Below are positions 18,111 to 27,340 of a stretch of DNA of 64,000 bases, piece after piece. The notes under the pieces are model-generated. The model was not told where the DNA came from. It worked only from the letters and a program-made list of their open reading frames with translations, and did not search any database. Numbering within the stretch: position 1 is the stretch's first letter; the number at the start of each line of letters is the position of its first letter. This DNA is from Paulinella micropora (Eukaryota > Cercozoa > Imbricatea > Euglyphida > Paulinellidae), in the NCBI GenBank assembly GCA_019918135.1, contig WBZZ01006425.1:1-64000 (forward strand), written 5' to 3'. The position numbers and the translations under genes were made by a program.

Positions 18111-20447
18111 ATGCGCCCGTCTAAGCGCCAGCGTACGTTCGCGCCTAGTGCCCTGAGCGACTGGCAAGAAGTTTTCTTCTCGCACGGGGCCGGGCTGCTG
18201 GCGCGGCAGGACCTAGCTTCGCTGCTGCAAGTGTCGAAGGCTTGGCAGCAGCAGTTGGAGGGGTACCTCCTGCCGCAGCTATGGTTGGCCCTGGCCCTGA
18301 ACAATGCAACGTCTGCAACCGATCTGTCCGAAGAAGTGGTGGCGGAGGCGGAGGCTGCCTCCGAGGTTTATCCCCAGCTTTGCACGTCACTCACTCTCCA
18401 ATACAGCCGAAATCACTTGCCTACACAGACCCCGATCCTGCCGCGGAAGCGGCGTCTGTTGCAGCTAGCTCTGCCGTGGTTCCGCCACGTCACGCGCTTG
18501 TCCATTGAATGTGACGTTTATGCGGCGGCAGAACTCTTGCACGCTTGGTCTGTCGTAGCTGTAGGACCTCTGGTAGCACTTTCGCTGGACCTAGACAACG
18601 AGCTCGGCGCAGAAGATTTTGTTGCGACCGTCGGGCCGCAGCTTGAAGCGGAGCTGCGCGTGCTGCTGCCTGGTGTGCAGGAGCTTTGCCTGAACTTTAT
18701 GGACTTTGGGCAGCACGGGGTGTGCGCTCTTTGGCCACAGCCGGGCCCGGTGCCGCCCCTGCGGTGCCTGCGACTGGTGGAATGCGGCGGCCCCCGGCTG
18801 TGGGGCGAGGGGCTGGAACTTTTGGCCCCGACGCTCGAGGTGTTGGAGGTCTCGGCGAACTATGACAATGAGATTACTGCCCCGGAGGACGGCCTGGTCT
18901 TACCTGTGGGGCCGCGGTCGGTGTGTTGGCCGAGGCTGCGGCGTGTCGTTGCGGGAGGCGCGCTGCCCCCGCAGGAGCTGCTCGAGCTTTTGCGGAGCCT
19001 CGGCGAGGAGTTCGTGGGTCTGGACTGGAAGCGCGTCTGCACCCCAGCGCTACAATCTTATATCCTCCGCGTGGGTATCTGTACCGACGGTGCCTCGGAA
19101 CGGCCGGGTTATGAACAAACCGGCCAGTGGGAACGCGGCGTTTTGGAGCAGCTGTATCAGACGCTCTTGCCCTTTGGAGGCGTTTCCCCTTCTTTCTTAG
19201 AGCTACAACTGCACCACCTAGACCTGTGGACCCAGCCGAGCCCGGCCGACCTGGAGGCGCTGCGGCGGTTGGCGCCTGTCCGTTTAACGTTGATTGACCG
19301 TGGCCCGCTCTGCCACTCGCGGGGGGAACACCCAGCCGGAGCTGTCCTGGAACAGCTCTGGCGCGGTGAGTCGCGCCCTCCGCAAGAGCTGGGGCTCACG
19401 CTAGCCCTGTGGCCCCGGCCGGAGCCAGAGCTGGGCCAGTCCCTGCAACGCCAGCATGTGTTGGTCTGGGGCCAGTCATACCAGCGCATATTCTCGGAGC
19501 CGCGCCCCCGGGTGATCTGCGCCAAGGAGTTCACCTTCCACAGCTTCAGGCTAAAGGGTTACCTGCCAGAACAAGCGTGGTGGGACCTGCCGGGCCTTTT
19601 CGAGCTACAGCGCCTAGTCTGGCACGGCCTGTGCTTGTCGGGTGTGCCGCTGCACTGCGAGCGCTTCTGGCTGCCCGACCGGGGCCTTGGCGAAGAAGAC
19701 CCCCAGCCCCTCACCCCGCCGTTGTGGCCTGCGCGCGGGCCTGCGCTGCCCACGGCAGGGCTGCGGGGGAAGTTTTCGATCCTGCGCCGCTTCCAGTCGC
19801 CGCAGGGCGAAGTTGCGTATGGCGCCAAGGACTTTGGCGGGCTCTGCCTGCGCGCTGGCAGGGCCAGCCGCGCTCTGGCAGCCTGGGGCGGCGACTGGCG
19901 CGCTGCTCCGCAAGGGGTGTGCGCCAAGCTATGGACGTTCCTGGTCTGTTCTGGCACACTGGGTGACGCGGTGCGTTCGGATCAGCCTCTGTCGATCCTT
20001 GCCAAGGTGTCGTGGAGCACTGTGCCGTTCGGGTGGCCCTATGTGCGCCCGTGGTTAGAAGGTAGCGGGACACGGCGCGTGCTGGTCGACTACGTGGTGA
20101 TCTTATTCAACGAGCTCGAAGTGGCCGTGTACAGGGGCTCCGCACAACCTTTGCTTAAAAGCATGGCTCTGAAATTGACGCAAAGCCTAATAGCCCTTAC
20201 CAGCGCCGGGGTGCACCCGAGCTCGTTGCCTGATATGTCTGGCTATGCGCTAGAAGACACTGGACCACGACGACGTCTGGAGACTCGGTGCAGACAGCTG
20301 GCTCTCCGTGTAGACGCGTCCCTGTCGACCCCCTACAGCAGCGCCCACTGGGACAGGATGCGCTTACAGTTGCTGGCTCCGTTGGTAAACGAGGTCAGCG
20401 ACCTCTCGTCCCTCCTCTCCCCTGCTCTTCATTCCGGCCTGCGGTAG
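18111..20447 (+). CDS. F-box/LRR-like protein, 778 residues
   Basis: The ATG at 18111 starts MRPSKRQRTFAPSALSDWQE, basic and possibly nuclear. Residues ~25-50 (RQDLASLLQVSKAWQQQL) match the helical core of an F-box. The rest is rich in leucine-rich segments such as VQELCLNFMDFGQHG, LRCLRLVECGGPRLWGEGLELL and LEVLEVSANYD. The role would be substrate recruitment to a host SCF ubiquitin ligase; this is inference. It ends in TAG and converges on the 20522 gene. A decayed inverted copy of its centre and C-terminus is at 54056-54915. Confidence 0.65.
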   Translation: MRPSKRQRTFAPSALSDWQEVFFSHGAGLLARQDLASLLQVSKAWQQQLEGYLLPQLWLALALNNATSATDLSEEVVAEAEAASEVYPQLCTSLTLQYSRNHLPTQTPILPRKRRLLQLALPWFRHVTRLSIECDVYAAAELLHAWSVVAVGPLVALSLDLDNELGAEDFVATVGPQLEAELRVLLPGVQELCLNFMDFGQHGVCALWPQPGPVPPLRCLRLVECGGPRLWGEGLELLAPTLEVLEVSANYDNEITAPEDGLVLPVGPRSVCWPRLRRVVAGGALPPQELLELLRSLGEEFVGLDWKRVCTPALQSYILRVGICTDGASERPGYEQTGQWERGVLEQLYQTLLPFGGVSPSFLELQLHHLDLWTQPSPADLEALRRLAPVRLTLIDRGPLCHSRGEHPAGAVLEQLWRGESRPPQELGLTLALWPRPEPELGQSLQRQHVLVWGQSYQRIFSEPRPRVICAKEFTFHSFRLKGYLPEQAWWDLPGLFELQRLVWHGLCLSGVPLHCERFWLPDRGLGEEDPQPLTPPLWPARGPALPTAGLRGKFSILRRFQSPQGEVAYGAKDFGGLCLRAGRASRALAAWGGDWRAAPQGVCAKLWTFLVCSGTLGDAVRSDQPLSILAKVSWSTVPFGWPYVRPWLEGSGTRRVLVDYVVILFNELEVAVYRGSAQPLLKSMALKLTQSLIALTSAGVHPSSLPDMSGYALEDTGPRRRLETRCRQLALRVDASLSTPYSSAHWDRMRLQLLAPLVNEVSDLSSLLSPALHSGLR

Positions 20448-20521
20448 CAAGCTAGACAAAAAAAGGCACTGTCGTGTGTTTCTATGATTAAAGTAGACGT
20501 GTTTTATTTGCTCTCTTTCTC

Positions 20522-22211
20522 TCACATATCCAAGGATGACCGGCTTTTACTGTACATGGTAAAGGAACTATTTGGCACTGCCCGCGTTATTAAGACCTGC
20601 TGCCCGTAGGCAATATGTTGGTTTTGAAAGCCGCAATTAATGAACCTAAGCCTCTTAACAACCACCTGCCCCGCAGCTCCGCCGGTTATAACACGGAAGT
20701 CTTTGCCAAGTAAGCAGTCGCACAGGCGCAGGCTGGCTTGGCGGGCGGCCTCCGACCTAGGTACAACGAGCTTGCTCAGTCTGGCACCAGCTACGTGCGT
20801 CTCCTGCGCGGGCGGTTCTAGACTCAAACGGCACCATTTTGTACCGAGGGCAGCCGCGTCTTGTGCAGGATACTGGAAGTCGATATTAAGTTCTTCGGCA
20901 GGGAGGTTCCGCAATGTGAGCGAGGGCAAAGAACCGTCGCGGCCAGCCCCGTGGTTTGCGGCTCCGGACTCGTGTTTACGCAACAAAACCGTACCAAACA
21001 CTAGCTTTTGTTCAGCGGTGCACTCGCAGAGTAATCGGCGCACGTGTTCGTGTGCTTCAATGTGCAAATTCATAGCGGGGGGTTCGCCCTGAGCCTTCGG
21101 CACCGTCCGTGCTAGGATTAGACTCGTTTTCAGGTCGCTGTGCAGCTTTATCAGCAGCGTGCGCGGCATGTTTCCAGGCGTCGGCGCTCCGATCTCGCAT
21201 CTGACGGTGTTTAGTGCTAGCCCCGCGCCAATTTCTAGTTCGACCAGCGGGCCCGACATGGGCACCCGTATGTTTATCTCTTCTGGCACTTTCTTGTTCT
21301 CGTCCAACGGGGAGGCGGGAGCCACCAGCCTGACCGTGGTGACCGCGCGACAGAATCTCGTCAGAAGGTAGCTGATAAACGTGCTTATTTCAGCCCCTGT
21401 GTCCTGGCGGATTTCTAGCGTTAGTGTTGAGACCTGCGCTAGGCTTTTCAGGCGCCGCTCGCCGTCGGGGTGGGCTTGCACTGCCTGTAACGCGCGCAGG
21501 TTTGCGTGCACGTTGTGGACGCTAGCATCAGAGGCCCAGGGTGCGCAGGTCTTGAGCTGCAGCAGGTTGAGCTGCCACGGGTCGCGGGGGTGGAATTCTT
21601 TAGCTAACCACAAGGGATCCAGCCTGTTCTGACAAAACAGGACATGCGACAGTTCCAGCTCGGGGCCATGGGACGGCGAGATAGCACGTCTGAGCATACG
21701 CAATAAAGTGTTCTTGTAGAAAGCAGATTCTCCTGAGAGATCGTCAATTTCCAGAACGCCCCAGGCCTTTCTCTCGTCGTCCTGGTTTTCTGTCTGCACG
21801 GTAGTATTTTACGTAGACTCCCCCGTCATGGAGCAGCGCACCAACCCGCGAAAGAAAGTTTATCACGTTACTAACACCCGCATCACCGTGCAGATTTTGC
21901 AGGACATTATAGACCAGCAAAGCCACCTGGTCAGGCGGATTTCTTTCGTCTTTGGCAAGCCGGAGATCTGCGGGCAACATCACCATAATACGCAACGCCC
22001 TGCACCGCTTGATTTCCTCTTGGAAGGCAGCGGTGTCGATCTTTTCAAAATCCGGCCAGCCCTCCTTGGTCAAGGCTATAGTCAGCAAAACTATCCCCAT
22101 GGATGCCTGACGTCTGCGCAGATTTTCCGATTCCCTTGGCAACTGCCCGATAATTCCTGGGTCTATCCCGTTGCTTGCTAATAAATCTAGAAAATACCGA
22201 CGCCGGTCCAT
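20522..22211 (-). CDS. Unknown LRR-like protein locus, two segments
   Basis: The ATG at 22211 opens MDRRRYFLDLLASNGIDPGI; the first segment runs to about 21744. A second long segment (about 425 codons, 20522-21799) overlaps it in another frame and carries no ATG at its start. The second segment has LRR-like rhythm (LAQVSTLTLEIRQDTGAEI, VVVKRLRFINCGFQNQHIAYG). The decayed copy at 53439-54030 joins sequence from both segments, which suggests they belong to one gene. Whether the locus is intact, spliced or broken once cannot be told from sequence alone. Function unknown. Confidence 0.55.
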
Positions 22212-22447
22212 TTTTTTTCTCTGAGTTTCGTTAATAAGATAAAGAAGTTTGGGAGTTTGCTAGGATTATTTCTGTTTACTTTCGGAAGTGCTCTTAGGGT
22301 TTCTCAGGGGCAGAGGAAAAAGAGGAAGGAAAGAGAACGGAGGGAGGGAGGGGGGGGGGGGAAGATGCTCCCCGCCCTCTCTTTACTGCACCCCCCCCCC
22401 TTCCTTTAGTTTCTTTCTCTTTCTCTAGGCAAGGAAAAGATTGTGTA
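22212..22447. promoter_or_regulatory. Divergent intergenic region
   Basis: Between divergent genes. Contains GA-rich and C-rich runs with a G-tract/C-tract pair near 22345-22400 and no defined promoter box. Confidence 0.45.
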
Positions 22448-22749
22448 ATGGAAAAGTGCGGCCTTCGCATCTTTGCGCAGCCCCCGCTGTCAGCAGAGCA
22501 CGCGCACAACCACGCCTGTCACCTGAGCAGGCTGTGGCAGTGCTCTATAACCCGAGTGAGGAAACGCTAACCGTAGACGTGTGGGTGCGTTGGCTAGCAG
22601 AGGCTGGAGTCCCGGCCTCAAGTCTGGGTTCCTTCGTCCGTACTTTGGAAATGGTAAACGGGCCTACCCACAGTTATTGGGACCTAGCTCGACCTGTCGA
22701 GAGGCTCCGGGCAGGGGTCCGGGTAACCCCCACCTTTAGTACTCTGTAA
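22448..22749 (+). pseudogene. Decayed copy of the 52525-53202 gene
   Basis: The start MEKCGLRIFAQP matches MQRCGLRTFALP of the 52.5 kb gene. The later part, in another frame, reads FVRTLEMVNGPTHSYWDLARP against FCRTLEMINGPTHSYWDLGRP. The middle is missing. Broken, with about two breaks. Confidence 0.85.
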
Positions 22750-22806
22750 CAAGTGTAAGACAATATCGTGCTCTTTAATTAAAAAAATGATTTTACTTTT
22801 TCGACG

Positions 22807-22809
<3 letters not shown>
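22744..22809 (+). repeat. Gene-end motif copy
   Basis: CAAGTGTAAGACAATATCG then CTTTAATTAAAA and TTTTTCGACGCG, just after the stop of the preceding reading frame. Confidence 0.75.

Positions 22810-22858
<49 letters not shown>
22810..22858 (+). repeat. (CT)n microsatellite
   Basis: About 24 CT units. Confidence 0.95.
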
Positions 22859-22863
<5 letters not shown>

Positions 22864-22872
22864 TTCTGTCCT

Positions 22873-22897
22873 TCCAGCCCGCGCAAGCAGGCTGGGG
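22873..22897. repeat. GC element 7 (single palindrome)
   Basis: CAGCCCGCGCAAGCAGGCTG only, at the end of the DUF1399-like gene. Confidence 0.65.
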
Positions 22898-22898
22898 G

Positions 22899-24776
22899 CT
22901 AGCAGCCGCGCAACCTAGCTGTTAGATAAACCCTGTCGCCAGCACGTACCCACGTTGTTGCCGATGACCACAGGTCGGAGACGCTTGTCAAACAGTTGCC
23001 ATCCGTTAAGTGGGCGTAGTTTGACGCGGTAGTAGTAGTAGTAGTAGGTGGATGGATGATGTTCATGCGCTGCATATCCAGGGGCCAACCACAGGCCGGA
23101 TTTTTGCGAGCCAGTAATCGAACGACGAGGGCTGTTGTGTCGTTGGGTACTCGGAGCAGGAGGTGGGAACCGCTCATCGTCTTGACCTCCAGGTCGCGGG
23201 TCGCCAAATTGTGCGCGTGCGGACAGAGACAGGAAAAACACAGCGGTAGTAGCGCAGCGTCGTCTTTCGAGGCGGCCACGTAGCCTACAGGCAGCCGCTG
23301 GTAGCTGTTGCGGGGCAGCCCCACGCAGGCTACGTGTCGCCCTGCCTCGGACGGTGCCTCTGCCCGGAAAGCGTCCAGCAAACGAGAGACGACGGTGCTC
23401 AGGCGTGGTTCCCTCCAGTGCTGAAGCGGCACTGACACCGTGCGCCTGTAGGCTGAGGCTAGCGGCTCGCTGCCCTGGAAAGGGGACAGAGGAGACGCCT
23501 GCACGGGGCCCGGGCAGGCACAGTGCAGGTGATAAAGCATGCCCTGCATCTGGACAACCTTGGTAGCCAAGCGCAGCTGCGCTTCGGTATGCAGCGGCCC
23601 CAAACGAAGGGGTTCTATTGGCTCTGGAGGAGCAGTGTCCAGGTCCGAGGAGAGCCAAGCAGTGGCCGCCAGATGTTTCAGACTGCAGCGCGGGGGGCAG
23701 ACGTCGTCCAAGAACCTGCAGCCCAGCCGCGCGGCGTCGGAAAGCGCCAGCGCGCCTTGTGACCACGAAGCCGGGCGGCAGACGTAGGTTGTATACCCGT
23801 GACCGCGCTGCTCTCCTGTGTTATCCGTGGTAATCAACAAGCAGGGTCGCGCGACGGGCGCCGCCTCGTGGTTAGACAGAAGCCAGCGCTCCTCCGCCTG
23901 CACGAAGCTAGGGTCGAAGCCTAGTGCCTGCAGAACACACGCAGAAGGAGCGGGCGTGGACGGCGACTTCCAGGCATTCCAAGCGGACAGGTAGGCCTCT
24001 TGGTCCACTGCAACGGCGCGCCCCTGCACGTATGGTTGCGCGAGCGCTAGGATGTAGTCCACCCATTCTGCAAAAGGCTTGCTGGCTGCGGACATGGTCG
24101 ACACGTCGAGATACGCCAAGGGCTCTTTGTTCAAATGAGCGCCGTCGGGGCCTAGCACCAGTTTGAAGCAGAGCCGCAGCGGGGAGGGGCTCCGGCTGTG
24201 GCATTGTGGTGGCGGCGAAGAACTGCGCGGCACAACGTCGTCGGCGGCCGGGGGGCCCTGCGCGTAGAGTGGGTAGGTCTGGAGCACCTCCTTGTACTTG
24301 CGCTTGTAACTCACCCGTAAAGCTTGCTGTCGCGGCGCCTGTGCCTGCGGCCCGCCGGGCACTAGCGTACTATGCGCAATCAATCGGCCTACCAGCAAAA
24401 GACAACAGGTTGCGTAGTTCTCCGTCTCCAGTAGGTGCGAGTGCCAGATCGCGTCCAGCCAGTGCAAGGGCGACAGATTGGCATCCTCGGCGCGAAGAAG
24501 AAGGAACCTGACGTAGACTTGCAGCAGCTCGGTCCGGTTTGTCCGTGTCCGTCTTTCCAGCTCTAACCAAAAGGGCAGCGCTAGCAATTTGCGCAACGTC
24601 TCTACAAGCCGCGGTTGGGAGCGGGAGCCTAGCTCGCGCCGGAGCCACTCGGCGCAGTTTGGCCACACCACCCCTGCCATGTTGTTGTTGGCTTGCTGTA
24701 AGCTTTGCGCCCGGATGCGCTCCGAACGGCGGGGTTCTCTTGCTGGAACTCCAGCAGACATCTCTGTTAGAAACAT
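22899..24776 (-). CDS. DUF1399 / GRDP-like protein
   Basis: The minus-strand frame starts at an ATG at 24776 (or 24761) and gives about 625 residues. Residues ~105-137 read LDAIWHSHLLETENYATCC followed by GRLIAHS. This is the D-x2-WH-x-HLLxTxxYxxxC...G..xxH signature of glycine-rich domain-containing proteins (DUF1399), known from plants, fungi and some large viruses. The C-terminal half has cysteines (CFSCLCPHAH) and ends in a Thr-run encoded by a GTA repeat. Function is unknown in the family. Divergent from the H3-tail gene. A short remnant of its 3' end lies at 52320-52470. Confidence 0.65.
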   Translation of the reverse strand: MFLTEMSAGVPAREPRRSERIRAQSLQQANNNMAGVVWPNCAEWLRRELGSRSQPRLVETLRKLLALPFWLELERRTRTNRTELLQVYVRFLLLRAEDANLSPLHWLDAIWHSHLLETENYATCCLLLVGRLIAHSTLVPGGPQAQAPRQQALRVSYKRKYKEVLQTYPLYAQGPPAADDVVPRSSSPPPQCHSRSPSPLRLCFKLVLGPDGAHLNKEPLAYLDVSTMSAASKPFAEWVDYILALAQPYVQGRAVAVDQEAYLSAWNAWKSPSTPAPSACVLQALGFDPSFVQAEERWLLSNHEAAPVARPCLLITTDNTGEQRGHGYTTYVCRPASWSQGALALSDAARLGCRFLDDVCPPRCSLKHLAATAWLSSDLDTAPPEPIEPLRLGPLHTEAQLRLATKVVQMQGMLYHLHCACPGPVQASPLSPFQGSEPLASAYRRTVSVPLQHWREPRLSTVVSRLLDAFRAEAPSEAGRHVACVGLPRNSYQRLPVGYVAASKDDAALLPLCFSCLCPHAHNLATRDLEVKTMSGSHLLLRVPNDTTALVVRLLARKNPACGWPLDMQRMNIIHPPTTTTTTASNYAHLTDGNCLTSVSDLWSSATTWVRAGDRVYLTARLRGC

Positions 24777-25011
24777 AGAAGAAAGGGGGGCACTCTGGTG
24801 TACATCTTTGTTTTGGATACACTCGCAGATAGATGGGGAGGGGGCGCCCCCCCCCCCTCTCGAGCATGCGGTGGGGGGGGGGGGCACCCCCTCCCCTCCG
24901 CCTGCGCACAAAAAGAGGGGGGGGGGGGGGGGGGCGCCCCCCCCCTGGTGGTGCGCATTGGTGCCACGAAAGCGCTGCATGCCTCACTTTTTTGTTGGAG
25001 CCGAGACGACC
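24777..25011. promoter_or_regulatory. Divergent promoter region with four G/C hairpins
   Basis: Contains successive G-run/C-run palindromes (GGGGGCGCCCCCC, GGGGGGCACCCCC, and a run of about 18 G then CGCCCCCC). It separates the DUF1399-like gene from the H3-tail gene and must hold both promoters. Confidence 0.55.
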
Positions 25012-25176
25012 ATGGCACGAACCAAGCAAACAGCCCGTACCTCTACCGGGGGCCACGTGGCCAGGAAAGAAACGCCCGCGCGCAAAAAGCGCAAGACTGC
25101 TACTGAAGTTGAAATCAAGGTCAGCAGCGACCACCTCAACGGGAGCCTAGAGCTCAAACTAACAGGCAACTATTAG
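25012..25176 (+). CDS. Histone H3 N-terminal tail mimic
   Basis: The ATG at 25012 opens a 54-residue frame beginning M-ARTKQTAR-TSTGG. After methionine removal, residues 1-8 are identical to the histone H3 tail. Residues 10-13 (STGG) and 17-18 (RK) also match, while H3 Lys9 is Thr and Lys14 is His. A basic run (ARKKRK) follows and may act as a nuclear signal. There is no histone fold, so this is not an H3 gene but a tail on another small protein. A role as bait for readers or modifiers of H3 Lys4 is inferred. A same-frame continuation follows (25192-25389). Confidence 0.75.
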   Translation: MARTKQTARTSTGGHVARKETPARKKRKTATEVEIKVSSDHLNGSLELKLTGNY

Positions 25177-25191
25177 TATCACCCTGGTGCC

Positions 25192-25389
25192 TTGGAACAT
25201 CTCAAGAAGAAGTTGGCAGAGGTAGAGAAGCAAGCGTTGGCAGCTTACGAGGAGTCGATGCGCCACCTGCACAGAAACGACGACAGGGACGAGATCCAAG
25301 CTCAATTGAAACAGTGGCAAAAAGACTCTGAATCAACTTTAATGACATCCGTGCTTGTGCATGGCCAAGACGATGACGACTCTTGTTAG
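25192..25389 (+). CDS. Coiled-coil segment downstream of the H3-like tail
   Basis: In the same frame as the H3-like tail, this 65-codon reading has no ATG at its start. It is charged and helical (LKKKLAEVEKQALAAYEES, then AQLKQWQKD) and ends in DDDDSC. It reads like the C-terminal half of the preceding protein. A short helical oligomerisation segment with an acidic end is a reasonable description; no family is recognised. Confidence 0.5.
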   Translation: MEHLKKKLAEVEKQALAAYEESMRHLHRNDDRDEIQAQLKQWQKDSESTLMTSVLVHGQDDDDSC

Positions 25390-25462
25390 GCCCCCCTCAG
25401 AGGGGGCACCAAACCTTTTGTTTTAGTATTAGCATTAAAAGAAAAAAAATATATATATATTG

Positions 25463-26191
25463 TCACTTTTTGCCTTCGGTCGGCCTTCCAAGCCTGCGCA
25501 CGCGGGCTAGACAGCGCCTGCCTCGTCGAATACCACGGCGCGACAAACAGGACAGGACCGTTTTCTTGAGCCATCGATCGAGGCAGTCTCGATGAAGATA
25601 GTGCACGCAAGGAATGCCTCGTAGTTTGTCCCCCGCTGCGAGCTCCTGCAGGCAGATAGCACACTCCTTGGGCGCCCCCGGGGCTTGCAAAAAATCAGCG
25701 GAAACCTCTAGCTCGGGCAAGAGGTTTAAGCTAGCAGCCGACAGGCCAGGGGGGTCTGAGGAAAGTGTCTCTTCTGAGATTTCGTGCAAACCTCTCGCTT
25801 GTAAAACAGCAAAGAAACTTGCAAGGCTTAACTCACTCACGTTCACACTAGACATAAATCTTTGTGAAGAACCATCGTGGGATTGTGACATAAAATTGTC
25901 GAGCTCTGTCGCAAAGGTTATCTCGGCGGCGTTCGACTGGTTTATAGAAGGAGGGGAAAAGGAGGAAGAAGAGGAGGCTGCTTCCGCGCTGGCGTTGTCA
26001 GAGGGACCCTGGGGCTCCAAGAGGGGCTCTTCAATTACACTACTGCTAGTCAGGCCCCGTGAAGGCGTTGGAGGTGGGGGAGGAGTGGTCTGTCTACGCT
26101 TGTGGCGTGTTTTCGCGTCTGTCGGCTTGGTAGAAGCTGTACGTTTTGTCCGGGAACGCGTTCGAACAGTGCTGCTAGTGCTACTACTCAT
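25463..26191 (-). pseudogene. RING-H2 protein, copy 1 (disrupted C-terminus)
   Basis: The ATG at 26191 starts MSSSTSSTVRTRSRTKRT, a basic Ser/Thr-rich N-terminus. Residues ~185-215 carry CAICLQEL...IPCVHYLHRDCLDRWL, the first six ligands of a RING-H2 finger as in E3 ubiquitin ligases. The last Cys pair is not in this frame, so the finger is incomplete: about one break. The intact paralogue at 26484 is in tandem on the same strand. Confidence 0.75.
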
Positions 26192-26483
26192 TTTTGCTGA
26201 TTTCCTTTTGTGAGCTAGGACAAATTAAGTAAGCAAGGAAAGGTTACGCAAGAGGGGGAGGGGGGGGGGAGGAGGGGGGAGGAGGGGCAGGGGTGGGGCG
26301 CCCACCCCCTTTCACCTAGTATGTATTCTTTGTCAGGGCTTTTAATAAACATCTGCCCCCCCCCCTCCCCCCCCCTCTCTCTCTCGGAGTATTTTTCCTT
26401 GCTCCTTAACTTTTGTACTGCGATCGGCCCGTTGTCGAAATCTCTTGCATTAAATTAAAAATATTTACCTTTGTGGATCGGGT

Positions 26484-27149
26484 TTAAATTTCGCTGGGAT
26501 TTTCATCGAACACTCTGACGCGACAAACAGGACAAGAACCGTTGGTTTTGAGCCAATGGTCTAGGCAGTGCTGATGCAGATAATGCGCACAAGGAATGCC
26601 CCGTAACTTGTCCCTCACGACGAGATCCCGCAGGCAAATCGGGCATTCCTTGGGCGCCCCCGGGGCCTTAAGAAAGGCAGTAGTAACCTCAAGTTGGGGC
26701 AAGAGATCTATGCTCGCTTGCGACAGGCCGAGGGGCTGAGCGGCCGACTCCACCGAGATTGGTTCCATGCCCGCTGCTTGTAAAATAGCAAGGAGGCTTG
26801 TGAGTCGCACCTGGCTCGCTTGTAAGGTAAACAAAAAGCCCCCCGCGGAGCCGTCGTAGGAGTATTCCAAGGGGCTGTCGAGCTCTGCCTCGAAGGTGAC
26901 TCCTGTGATGTTGTGCGGCCTTGTAGAATAAGAGCGAGAGGAAGAACCTGCTTCCGCTCCAGCGGTATAGGACTGGCTTGGGAGCTCGTCTTGAGGCCGA
27001 GCCCCAATCAACATGGCGCTGCCAGGCCCCGCGGCGGGCGGAACTTGCATTGGTTCCGCGGGGCTGCTGGGGCTGCGCTCGTAGCGGGCCGCGCCTGTCG
27101 TCGTCTCCTCGGAGTGACATCCGACATTGCTACCAATATCGTTACTCAT
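26484..27149 (-). CDS. RING-H2 protein, copy 2
   Basis: The ATG at 27149 starts a 221-residue protein. The C-terminal RING-H2 finger is complete: CPICLRDL, IPCAHYLHQHCLDHWL and SCPVCR give Cys2-Cys-His2-Cys-Cys2 ligands. The N-terminal 150 residues are Ser/Pro-rich, then a segment shared with copy 1 (FxAELDS, SLLAILQAAGMEPIS, LLPQLEVTTAFLKAPGAPKEC). An E3 ubiquitin ligase that targets host proteins is the family-based expectation. It ends in TAA beside an AT-rich gap. Confidence 0.85.
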   Translation of the reverse strand: MSNDIGSNVGCHSEETTTGAARYERSPSSPAEPMQVPPAAGPGSAMLIGARPQDELPSQSYTAGAEAGSSSRSYSTRPHNITGVTFEAELDSPLEYSYDGSAGGFLFTLQASQVRLTSLLAILQAAGMEPISVESAAQPLGLSQASIDLLPQLEVTTAFLKAPGAPKECPICLRDLVVRDKLRGIPCAHYLHQHCLDHWLKTNGSCPVCRVRVFDENPSEI

Positions 27150-27340
27150 TTATTATTTGCTGTTTGTTTTGCCCCCTTAAGCAAGCTAAGAAAAGAATGT
27201 GAGGATAGAGAGAGAGGGGGGGGGGGGGGGCTAGACGCGTATACATATAAGGGCGGGGAGGGGTGAAAGGGGAGGGGGGAGGAGGGGGAGGAAAGTGCGT
27301 TCCCCCCCCTCCCTCTTCTCCTTTCCTCGGGGGCGCTGCC

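Noticed and set aside
22915-23766. Alternative minus-strand frame inside the DUF1399-like gene
   Set aside because: It has no motifs and is fully covered by the frame with the WHxHLL signature.
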